Origin: Luteolibacter sp. SL250
GTDB taxonomy: Bacteria; Verrucomicrobiota; Verrucomicrobiia; Verrucomicrobiales; Akkermansiaceae
Direction of reading: 5' to 3'
NCBI RefSeq assembly: GCF_026625605.1
Contig: NZ_CP113054.1
Location: 806,001-870,000 of the forward strand
DNA: 64,000 nucleotides
Below the pieces are notes generated by a model. It worked only from the letters and a program-made list of their open reading frames with translations, was not told where the DNA came from and searched no databases. The translations under genes were made by a program, and so were the position numbers. How positions within the stretch are numbered: the first letter of the stretch is position 1; the number at the start of each line of letters is the position of its first letter. Positions 34,101-40,112 of the stretch are shown here, in pieces.

Positions 34101-34696
34101 TCCAGGAATACAGCTCCGGAGCCGAAGCTGCGCTGGCTGAGGCGGACCACGGACTCGAACTCACGGCGGAGTTCCTCCTCCGAATGGCAGATCTTCATGC
34201 CGATGCCGCCACCGCCAGCGGTGGATTTCAGCATCAGCGGGAAGCCCAGCTTCTCCGCGGCGGCGATGGCCGCATCCACGTCCTCCAGCAGGTCGGTGCC
34301 CGGGACGAGCGGCACGCCCGCGTCTCCGGCGAGACGGCGCGCCTCATGTTTCAGGCCGAAGGCGATGATCTGCTCCGGCGTCGGTCCCAGCCAGCGGATG
34401 CCGTTGTCCTCACAGAGCTTCGCGAAGTCCGTGTTCTCACTGAGCAGGCCGTAGCCGGGAAAGACCGCGGAGGCCCCTGCCTCCTTGGCTATTTCCAGCA
34501 GCCTGTCCTTCAGCAGGTAGCTTTCCGAAACCGGGCCGGGTCCGAGCCGGTGGGCCTCGTCCGCCAGATCGACATGCGGGGAGGCGGCGTCGGGGTCCGA
34601 ATAGACGGCGATGCTCTGGTAGCCGAGTTTTTTGAAGGTGCGGATCGCGCGCGCGGCGATCTCCCCCCGGTTGGCGATGAGGATTTTCGGGGTCAT
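31118..34696 (-). CDS. biotin-dependent urea/guanidine carboxylase (long single-chain)
   Basis: Carboxylase of 1,192 residues with all domains in one chain. Biotin carboxylase is at residues 1-~450 ([54 protein letters not shown]). The carboxyltransferase domains follow (KipA/KipI-type, [20 protein letters not shown] at ~490). The BCCP domain at the C-terminus has biotinyl Lys1156 in [10 protein letters not shown]. The family was first called urea carboxylase. Members that travel with two DUF1989 proteins have been shown to carboxylate guanidine to carboxyguanidine. The adjacent DUF1989 pair here therefore points to guanidine; direct assay would be needed. Starts 1 base after the upstream gene stop (TGACATG). 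Confidence 0.93.
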   Translation of the reverse strand: [1192 protein letters not shown]

Positions 34697-34697
34697 G

Positions 34698-35297
34698 TCA
34701 GGAAATGGAAACTTCGACCGGAGTGGGGTTCCAACCGTTGCAAGGGTTGTTGAGCTGTGGGCAGTTCGAGATCAGGCAGACCACGTCCATGCGGGCGACC
34801 ATTTCGACGTAGCAGCCGGGGGCGGAGATGCCGTCGGCAAAGGTGAGCTGCCCGTCCCGGGTGACGGGGACGTTCATGAAGAAGTTGATGTTGCTGGTGA
34901 TGTCCCGCTTGGTGAGCTCCACCTTCCACTCCTGCGCGCCGCGGATGAAGCTGTCCCGGCAGGCATGCATGCACTCCTTGTCATGGGCGTAGCGCATCGT
35001 GTTCGCTTCGCGGGAGCATGCCCCGCCGAGGGTATCGTGGCGGCCGCAGGTATCCCCGGTGATCTCCAGCAGGACGTTGCCCTCCGTGCTCATGATCCGG
35101 GTGCCGGTGGTGAGGTAGAGGGACTTCTGGGTCTGGATGGTCTGGTCAGCGCTGTAGCGCTCCGTGGGATCCGCCGCGCTGAAGAACAGGGTGTCTGCGG
35201 CCTGGTTGCCCTCCAGATCTGTGATGCGGAGCGTCTGGCCTTTCTTGATTTCGTGGACCCACCAGTCGCCGGCGGGAATGACGTGCTTGTGGCTCAT
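34698..35297 (-). CDS. DUF1989 protein, urea-carboxylase-associated protein 2 (carboxyguanidine deiminase subunit)
   Basis: Cytoplasmic protein of 199 residues of the DUF1989 family (UAAP2). Characteristic parts are [34 protein letters not shown] and a Cys/His-rich [18 protein letters not shown]. In guanidine-degrading bacteria the two DUF1989 proteins form a heteromeric carboxyguanidine deiminase (CgdAB), which releases ammonia and leaves allophanate; this is family knowledge, not visible in the sequence. Its start overlaps the stop of the partner gene by 4 bases, and the carboxylase begins one base after its stop. Equal expression of the two subunits is therefore likely. Confidence 0.88.
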   Translation of the reverse strand: MSHKHVIPAGDWWVHEIKKGQTLRITDLEGNQAADTLFFSAADPTERYSADQTIQTQKSLYLTTGTRIMSTEGNVLLEITGDTCGRHDTLGGACSREANTMRYAHDKECMHACRDSFIRGAQEWKVELTKRDITSNINFFMNVPVTRDGQLTFADGISAPGCYVEMVARMDVVCLISNCPQLNNPCNGWNPTPVEVSIS

Positions 35298-36025
35298 GGT
35301 TGGGAAAGGGTGAGGAAGGTTTCGTTGTTTTCGTGGGCGCGGAGATTCTCCGGGCGGATGGTGAGCGATGGATCATCCACGGATGGTGGCGACCCGGCGA
35401 ATACCTCCAGCTTCACCTCCGTGGGCCGGTAGGCCGGATGCGGATCGAACGGGTGCTGGCAGGTGTTGAGGACAACGAGGGTGTCCAGCTCGAAGCGCAG
35501 CTCGACATGGTCGCCGGGCTTCGAGTTGCCGGGCACGAAATCGAGTTTTCCTTCCTCATCCGCCACCACCTTGCTGAACAGGTTCAGGTTCGGGACGAGG
35601 TCCTTCTTGCCGAGTCCCCACTTGCAAAGCTCGATGAGAAAGCCGTCGTGTGCGTTGCGGTTCCAGTCGTTGCGGGCCTGCTGGTAGTTGTTCTCCCCAT
35701 ACTTCTCCAGCACCAGTGCGGAGTTGGAATGCCCGCAAACGGTGTCATGCCAGCCCACGCTGTCCGAGGTGATGGAGGCCAACAGGCGGCCCATATCCGA
35801 GTGGATGCAGTAGGGCGCGCGGAGGTAGAAGATGTGCTGCCCCTTCAGCGTGTCGGACATGTGGTAGCGCTCCTGCCGCTCGGTGGCGTGGTAGAGGAGC
35901 ATGCCTACGTTCGCGCCGCCGGAGAGGTCGGTCAGGCGGAGGCGCTTGCCGCGCGAGATGATGCCGGACCACATGCCGGCGCCGGTGAGCGTGCGCGTGA
36001 GGATGGGAGTCATGGTGGATGTCAT
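35294..36025 (-). CDS. DUF1989 protein, urea-carboxylase-associated protein 1 (carboxyguanidine deiminase subunit)
   Basis: Protein of 243 residues, the larger DUF1989 partner (UAAP1). Shared elements with the smaller one are [36 protein letters not shown] and [17 protein letters not shown]. It has no signal peptide. By analogy with characterised guanidine-degradation clusters it should assemble with the downstream DUF1989 protein into carboxyguanidine deiminase. It is the first intact enzyme gene after the damaged NikR-like regulator on the same strand. Translational overlap with the next gene is ATGA. A pure urea pathway would not need this protein, so it is the best sequence clue to the substrate. 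Confidence 0.88.
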   Translation of the reverse strand: MTSTMTPILTRTLTGAGMWSGIISRGKRLRLTDLSGGANVGMLLYHATERQERYHMSDTLKGQHIFYLRAPYCIHSDMGRLLASITSDSVGWHDTVCGHSNSALVLEKYGENNYQQARNDWNRNAHDGFLIELCKWGLGKKDLVPNLNLFSKVVADEEGKLDFVPGNSKPGDHVELRFELDTLVVLNTCQHPFDPHPAYRPTEVKLEVFAGSPPSVDDPSLTIRPENLRAHENNETFLTLSQP

Positions 36026-36041
36026 GGGATGGGATAGGGTT

Positions 36042-36146
36042 TCACGTGTCCTTTTCGTCAGGCTCCGTCTGGATGGGCGGCAGCAGGGTGCGGGTGAGAT
36101 TGAGGCGGCCGGCGATCATGCCCTTTGCCGAGCAGCTTGTTCGCGA
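36042..36146 (-). pseudogene. out-of-frame remnant of the NikR-like regulator C-terminus
   Basis: Directly after the stop of the NikR-like frame, the minus strand continues with regulator-like sequence in two other frames: AKRLRMIANKLLGKG in one, then [17 protein letters not shown] in another, ending at a TGA at 36042-36044. These match the expected end of this NikR subfamily (helix, then GRLxL beta strand and a Pro-rich tail). About a dozen residues that should follow VFLD (the strand bearing the family MEV/CLEV segment) are missing. The change between the last two frames can be explained by one extra G in AAAGGGCATG. A deletion plus a one-base insertion is the simplest reading. Confidence 0.6.
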
Positions 36147-36473
36147 TCATCCGCAGCCGCTTGGCCGGTCCAGGAACACCTGGAGCGAGCTGATGACCTC
36201 GCGGATGTGCTCGTGCTGGATGTCGGTGATCTGCTGTTTGATGCCGGCCCGCTTGTGGTCGTAGAAAAGGGTGATGGTTCCGGCCATCAGCGAGTTGCCC
36301 TTCAGGCTGTAGTAGTCGGAGATGTGCTGGTTGAGGACCTCCGCGATGGCATGGGAGCGGTTGACGAAACCGCGTTCCTCCATCAGGTCCCCGAACTGGG
36401 TGTGCAGCTCGTCCGAGATCGAGATGGTGACCCTGTGGGCGAGTTTTTCCTTTGGTCGGCGGGTGATCGGCAT
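36147..36473 (-). CDS. NikR-like ribbon-helix-helix regulator, C-terminal domain disrupted
   Basis: 108 residues from the ATG at 36473, preferred over 36479 because GGAG lies 6 bases upstream of it. The N-terminal ribbon-helix-helix (HRVTISISDELHTQF, VNRSHAIAEVL) keeps the Arg/Thr strand residues and the Arg of NRS that read DNA in NikR. The C-terminal ACT-like domain begins normally (GTITLFYDHKRAG, DIQHEHIREVISSL) but then reads QVFLD where nickel-binding members have HVHLD, and stops at CG-TGA after a frameshift. So two of the four nickel ligands are replaced and the rest of the domain is out of frame. It probably controls this cluster through the TCATACGAT sites, or is a decaying gene. Confidence 0.7.
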   Translation of the reverse strand: MPITRRPKEKLAHRVTISISDELHTQFGDLMEERGFVNRSHAIAEVLNQHISDYYSLKGNSLMAGTITLFYDHKRAGIKQQITDIQHEHIREVISSLQVFLDRPSGCG

Positions 36474-36522
36474 GCGCATCTCCGCAAAGCACGAACCCTG
36501 CCGGATTCAGGATTTCCGGAGA

Positions 36523-36559
36523 AATCGTATGATGAATGTGAAATGATCATCATACGATT
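36523..36559. promoter_or_regulatory. perfect 13-bp inverted repeat, NikR-type operator (GTATGA-N17-TCATAC)
   Basis: Arms AATCGTATGATGA (36523-36535) and TCATCATACGATT (36547-36559) are exact reverse complements, with an 11-base spacer. The core half-sites GTATGA and TCATAC are those published for E. coli NikR (GTATGA-N16-TCATAC); here the spacing is 17. The site lies between the stop of the ABC ATPase and the NikR-like gene, 50-86 bases upstream of its start, so it probably mediates autoregulation of the regulator-DUF1989-carboxylase-hydrolase genes. Confidence 0.75.
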
Positions 36560-36568
36560 GCGGGGGCC

Positions 36569-37474
36569 TCATTCCACGTTGTCGTCCACGTTGGTCATCC
36601 GGCCGAAGGGCAGCTTGTCGAACACCGGCTCCGCATGGTCATCCTCCGGGTGGATGATGGTTTCGAGATGGCTCTTGGTGGCGAGGAATTCCGGCGAGCG
36701 GAGCTGCGAGTGGTCCCGCGGACGGGGCACGGGAACCTCCAGCACCTCCCGGACACGGCCCGGGCGGGGATCGAGGACGAGGATGCGGTCGGAAAGGAAG
36801 ATGGCCTCATCCAGATCATGCGTGATGAAGAAGATGGTGATGTCCACGTTCTTCCAGATCTGCAGGAGGTAGGCCTGCATCTGCTGGCGGGTCTGCGGGT
36901 CCAGCGCGCCGAACGGCTCGTCCATCAGCAGGATGCGCGGCTCGTTCGCAAGCGCGCGGGCGATCGCGGCGCGCTGCTTCATGCCGCCGCTGAGCTGGTG
37001 CGGGTAGGAGTTCTCGAACTTGTCGAGGCCGACGAGGGCCAGCCACTGGCGGGCCTCCGCCTCGTTGGTGAAGTCACTCTTTCCCGCCATGCGGGGGCCG
37101 TACATCACGTTCTGCTTCACCGTCAGCCAGGGGAAGAGGGTGTAGCTCTGGAAGACCATGCCACGGTCACGGCCGGGGCCGGTGATGGGGCTGCCATCGA
37201 CAAGCACCTCTCCGGAAGTCGGTGTTTCGAGTCCCGCGAGGATGCGGATGAGCGTGGATTTCCCGCAGCCCGACTGGCCGAGCACGCACATGAGTTCCCG
37301 CCGGTGGACCGTCAGGTTGATGTCCTGCAGCGCGGTCACTTCACCGGCCTTCGAGTCGAACTTCTTGTAAAGTCCGTTGATCTCCAGGATGGGCGGACGC
37401 TGGTAGATTTTCCCGAACCGGGCTTTCACCGCAGGGGACTGGTCGAGATGGGACAGGGTTTCCATCGTGCTCAT
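36569..37474 (-). CDS. ABC transporter ATPase, NitT/TauT (SsuB/NrtD-like) family
   Basis: ATPase of 301 residues. Walker A LGQSGCGKSTLIRI (residues 84-97 region), Q-loop VFQSYTLFPWLTV, signature LSGGMKQRAAIARAL, Walker B ILLMDEPFGALD and H-loop FFITHDLDEAIFL. It energises import with the permease whose gene it overlaps by 4 bases. The C-terminal ~70 residues (VPVPRPRDHSQLRS and onward) are the usual NitT/TauT extension. The transporter type is the one regularly found next to carboxylase/DUF1989 clusters, so the likely cargo is urea or guanidine; this is inferred from context. Confidence 0.93.
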   Translation of the reverse strand: MSTMETLSHLDQSPAVKARFGKIYQRPPILEINGLYKKFDSKAGEVTALQDINLTVHRRELMCVLGQSGCGKSTLIRILAGLETPTSGEVLVDGSPITGPGRDRGMVFQSYTLFPWLTVKQNVMYGPRMAGKSDFTNEAEARQWLALVGLDKFENSYPHQLSGGMKQRAAIARALANEPRILLMDEPFGALDPQTRQQMQAYLLQIWKNVDITIFFITHDLDEAIFLSDRILVLDPRPGRVREVLEVPVPRPRDHSQLRSPEFLATKSHLETIIHPEDDHAEPVFDKLPFGRMTNVDDNVE

Positions 37475-38865
37475 TGGGGCAGGTTTCCGGGAGCGGGTTC
37501 ACCGGCGACCGGCGTGGGCTTGGAAGGCTTGATCATCCGGATCATCGCCGGGATGCCGGAAAGGATCCTGTCCACGATGCCTTTCTTCGGCTGTTCCGCC
37601 CACGGAAAGAAGTAACGGGCGAGGTGGGCGAGGATCTGGTCCATGAGGAAGCCGGACAGCCCGATCATCAGGATGGCGGGATAGACGATGTCGAACTGGA
37701 AGCGGCGGCCGTGGGTGTCGATGATCTCCGCCAGTCCGCTCTTGAAGCCGAGGAGTTCCGCGATGACCAGCCAGGTCCAGGCGGTGCTTAGCAACAGGCG
37801 CAGATCCTTGTAGAGGTTCGGCAGGATGCCCGGGACGATCACCGTGCGGATGAGCTGGGCGCGGCTGGCACCGAGGGTCTGCGCGGCCTCCAGCAGGGAC
37901 GGGTCCAGTCCGCGGGTGGTCTTGGCGATGGTCAGGATCGCGCAGGGCAGGGTGCCGAGAAACACAAGCATCACCTTCGGTCCCATATCGAGGCCGAAGA
38001 TGGCCATCAGCACCACGCCGAACGCGGGGGCCGGCATGTAGCTGAAGAAGTTCACGAACGGCTCCGTGAGCTTCGAGATGAAATCAAATGTTCCGGCGAG
38101 GATGCCGATGGGAATGGCGACGGCGATGGCGAGCAGGAAGCCGCAGATGATGGTCCGCCATGATTCACCGTAGCGCTGCAGCAGCGTCTTCCGTTCGGCT
38201 CCGGCCTCGGCGCCATCGGCCTTCTTCGCCGTGATGCCTTTCCAGAAAGAGCGGGCGACGACATCCGGAGGGACGAGGAAGACAGGTCGCGAAACTTCCT
38301 CCGCCGCCTGTGGCAGCAGCTTCAGCATCGGCTCCGTCGGCCAGCCGGTTCCGGCAGCGGCGAGCATCTCTGCGTTCGCCTTCACGATGGCCAGGTTCCC
38401 ATCCGTGATGGGTTCCTTCTCCGCCTCCAGCTTTCCGGCGGCGAGGTCGATCCAGGTTTTCCGCAGCGCCTCGTCATCCATGTCCTGTTCGCGGGTGAGC
38501 CAGCCGTTGGTGACCGCGACGGGATGGATCTGGCGGACGATCTTCTTACCCTGTCTGGCAGTGGCCGTGGCGGTCCCGCCGGACTCCCGCGCCGCGAGGA
38601 TCTCCTGGTTGTCCTTTGACACGGCGTCCTGGAACTCCTTCCACGTCTCCGGGGTGAGGCGGTTGCCCGTGGTATAGACGCTCTGCAGCCGGGTGGTCTC
38701 CGCCGGAATGGTGATCTGGTAGGCGACCTTCCACCACGGACCGTAGGCGGCAACGCACCAGATGAGCAGCGGCAGGATGAAGGAGCACACCATCAGGACC
38801 GTGGCCCGGGTGTGCCCCAGATCTTTCCTCACCGCCCACCAGTTTCCGGAAGAAGGGAATTTCAT
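37471..38865 (-). CDS. ABC transporter permease, NitT/TauT family, with long N-terminal periplasmic insertion
   Basis: Permease of 464 residues. One N-terminal TM helix (VLMVCSFILPLLIWCVAAYG) is followed by ~170 soluble residues and then a normal binding-protein-dependent permease core of about six TM helices. The EAA loop is EAAQTLGASRAQLIRTVIVP. Ordinary SsuC/TauC permeases are about 260 residues, so the extra N-terminal TM plus soluble segment is an addition, probably periplasmic, that could contact the binding protein. The C-terminal 40 residues are a cytoplasmic Pro-rich tail. Operon: 19 bases after the binding-protein gene, 4-base overlap with the ATPase gene. Confidence 0.92.
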   Translation of the reverse strand: MKFPSSGNWWAVRKDLGHTRATVLMVCSFILPLLIWCVAAYGPWWKVAYQITIPAETTRLQSVYTTGNRLTPETWKEFQDAVSKDNQEILAARESGGTATATARQGKKIVRQIHPVAVTNGWLTREQDMDDEALRKTWIDLAAGKLEAEKEPITDGNLAIVKANAEMLAAAGTGWPTEPMLKLLPQAAEEVSRPVFLVPPDVVARSFWKGITAKKADGAEAGAERKTLLQRYGESWRTIICGFLLAIAVAIPIGILAGTFDFISKLTEPFVNFFSYMPAPAFGVVLMAIFGLDMGPKVMLVFLGTLPCAILTIAKTTRGLDPSLLEAAQTLGASRAQLIRTVIVPGILPNLYKDLRLLLSTAWTWLVIAELLGFKSGLAEIIDTHGRRFQFDIVYPAILMIGLSGFLMDQILAHLARYFFPWAEQPKKGIVDRILSGIPAMIRMIKPSKPTPVAGEPAPGNLPQ

Positions 38866-38884
38866 GTGGGGCCGGGATGGGGAA

Positions 38885-39865
38885 TCACTTCCCGAAGACT
38901 TCCTTTGAAAGCGATGGGTCGAAGTAGGAGTCGATGTCGCTCGGCTTCTCGTAGACTTTGAAGGTCACATTGAAGTCGTCCACGATCTTCGAGGAACCGT
39001 AGATGGACCCGAGTCCGTCCGCCTTTTCCCAGACCTTGAGGACTTCCGCCGGGCTGAGGATCTTCGTTCCGTCCAGCAGCGGCTCGTATTCGGCCGGTTT
39101 GACGCCCACCCGCTCCGCGAGGATGGCGAGCGCGTCGTCCAGGTTGTCCTCCTTGGAGAGGTATTCGGTGATGCGGCCCCAGACCTTCACCACCTTGAGC
39201 CAGTCGGCGCGGCGGGACTTCACGCTGTCACGGTCGCAGAAAAGTCCGTCGTAGATGAGACCGGGAACGTCCTTCGAGGTGAAGACCGGTTTCGATCCGG
39301 GGACCAGCTTGAGGGCCTGGCCGGAGTTCGGCTGCCACGCGGCGATGGCGTCCACCTCGCCGGAGGCGAAGACCTGCGGGGTGTTGTTGGTGGGTGTGTT
39401 CTTGATGGTGATGTCACCCTCCGCCATGCCGTTCAGCTCCAGGCCTTTCAGCAGCAGCAGGTGCTCCACGAAGCCTTCCTCAAGCGCGATGGTCTTGCCC
39501 TTCAGGTCCTTCAGGCTCTTGTATTCCTTCTTGGCGACGATCATGTCGTTGCCGTTGGAGTAGTCGTTGATGAGGACGCAGACGGAAGGCTTGCCGGTGG
39601 CTCCCGTGACGAGCGCGTCACCATTGGTCACGCACACCGCATCCAGTTTCCCGGCGGCATAGGCTTCCATGGATTTCACGTAGTCCATCCAGACAAAGTC
39701 CACCTCCACGCCTTCTTCCTTGAACCAGCCTTTCTTGATGCCGATCTCCCAGGCGACCCAGCCCGGCCAGTCCGAGTAGCCGATTTTCAGGGGTTCCGCG
39801 GCGAGGTTGGCGAGGGAAGTCAGCGCGGCGAGCGCCGTGGCGAGGATCGTTTTGCTCAGTTTCAT
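38885..39865 (-). CDS. ABC transporter substrate-binding protein of the urea-carboxylase-region type
   Basis: Periplasmic binding protein of 326 residues with signal peptide [19 protein letters not shown]. The NMT1/SsuA-like fold shows [20 protein letters not shown], then [35 protein letters not shown] and [14 protein letters not shown]. The [11 protein letters not shown] start is characteristic of the binding proteins annotated as belonging to urea carboxylase regions. Longer upstream frames lack a signal peptide. It is the first gene of the transporter operon. The upstream region carries two TCATACGAT sites and a sigma-54-type element. Ligand: guanidine or urea by context. Confidence 0.9.
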   Translation of the reverse strand: MKLSKTILATALAALTSLANLAAEPLKIGYSDWPGWVAWEIGIKKGWFKEEGVEVDFVWMDYVKSMEAYAAGKLDAVCVTNGDALVTGATGKPSVCVLINDYSNGNDMIVAKKEYKSLKDLKGKTIALEEGFVEHLLLLKGLELNGMAEGDITIKNTPTNNTPQVFASGEVDAIAAWQPNSGQALKLVPGSKPVFTSKDVPGLIYDGLFCDRDSVKSRRADWLKVVKVWGRITEYLSKEDNLDDALAILAERVGVKPAEYEPLLDGTKILSPAEVLKVWEKADGLGSIYGSSKIVDDFNVTFKVYEKPSDIDSYFDPSLSKEVFGK

Positions 39866-39924
39866 GGAGTATGGGGCGTGGAGTTCGCGGACTCCCGGAA
39901 GGGGGAGCGATACCGGCCCGATTA

Positions 39925-39940
39925 AGCATTGGGCATGCCA
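39925..39940 (-). promoter_or_regulatory. sigma-54-type -24/-12 promoter element upstream of the ABC transporter operon
   Basis: On the minus strand the sequence reads TGGCATGCCCAATGCT. Compared with the sigma-54 consensus TGGCACG-N4-TTGCW it differs at two of twelve defined positions and keeps the invariant GG and GC with exactly 10 bases between them. The predicted transcript start is near 39913, giving a leader of about 50 nt before the binding-protein ATG at 39865. Sigma-54 control fits a nitrogen-scavenging transporter. No enhancer-binding activator gene is in the window. Confidence 0.5.
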
Positions 39941-39960
39941 CCGGCTCCGGAGATGGCTCG

Positions 39961-39996
39961 GATCGTCATACGATCGCCTCCCCGGAGTCATACGAT
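39961..39996. promoter_or_regulatory. two TCATACGAT half-sites (NikR-type operator) upstream of the transporter genes
   Basis: GTCATACGAT occurs at 39965-39974 and again at 39987-39996, in the same orientation with a 22-base period (about two helical turns). The first copy is embedded in the palindrome GATCGT-CAT-ACGATC (39961-39975). The 9-mer TCATACGAT is identical to the half-sites of the inverted repeat at 36523-36559. The sites lie 25-56 bases upstream of the -24 element of the transporter promoter and also upstream of the divergent PSCyt gene at 40113. Confidence 0.6.
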
Positions 39997-40112
39997 GCCT
40001 TCCGCAACGGAACACCGCGGGAGCCGGGAAATCGGCCGCCGCCAGGAGTGAAAAGGGCGGGAAGCGAAAACTCGACAGGGCGTCCCACGTTTTAGGAGAA
40101 GTAGCGAACCCA

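Noticed and set aside
36488-36503. A second sigma-54-like sequence (GG-N10-GC) just upstream of the NikR-like gene
   Set aside because: It has three mismatches, and the implied transcript start near 36477 would fall downstream of the apparent ribosome binding site and almost on the start codon.
29378-40112. Guanidine-I (ykkC) riboswitch expected before such clusters
   Set aside because: Neither strand of the leaders contains the conserved ykkC core segments as far as I can see by eye; a covariance search would be decisive.
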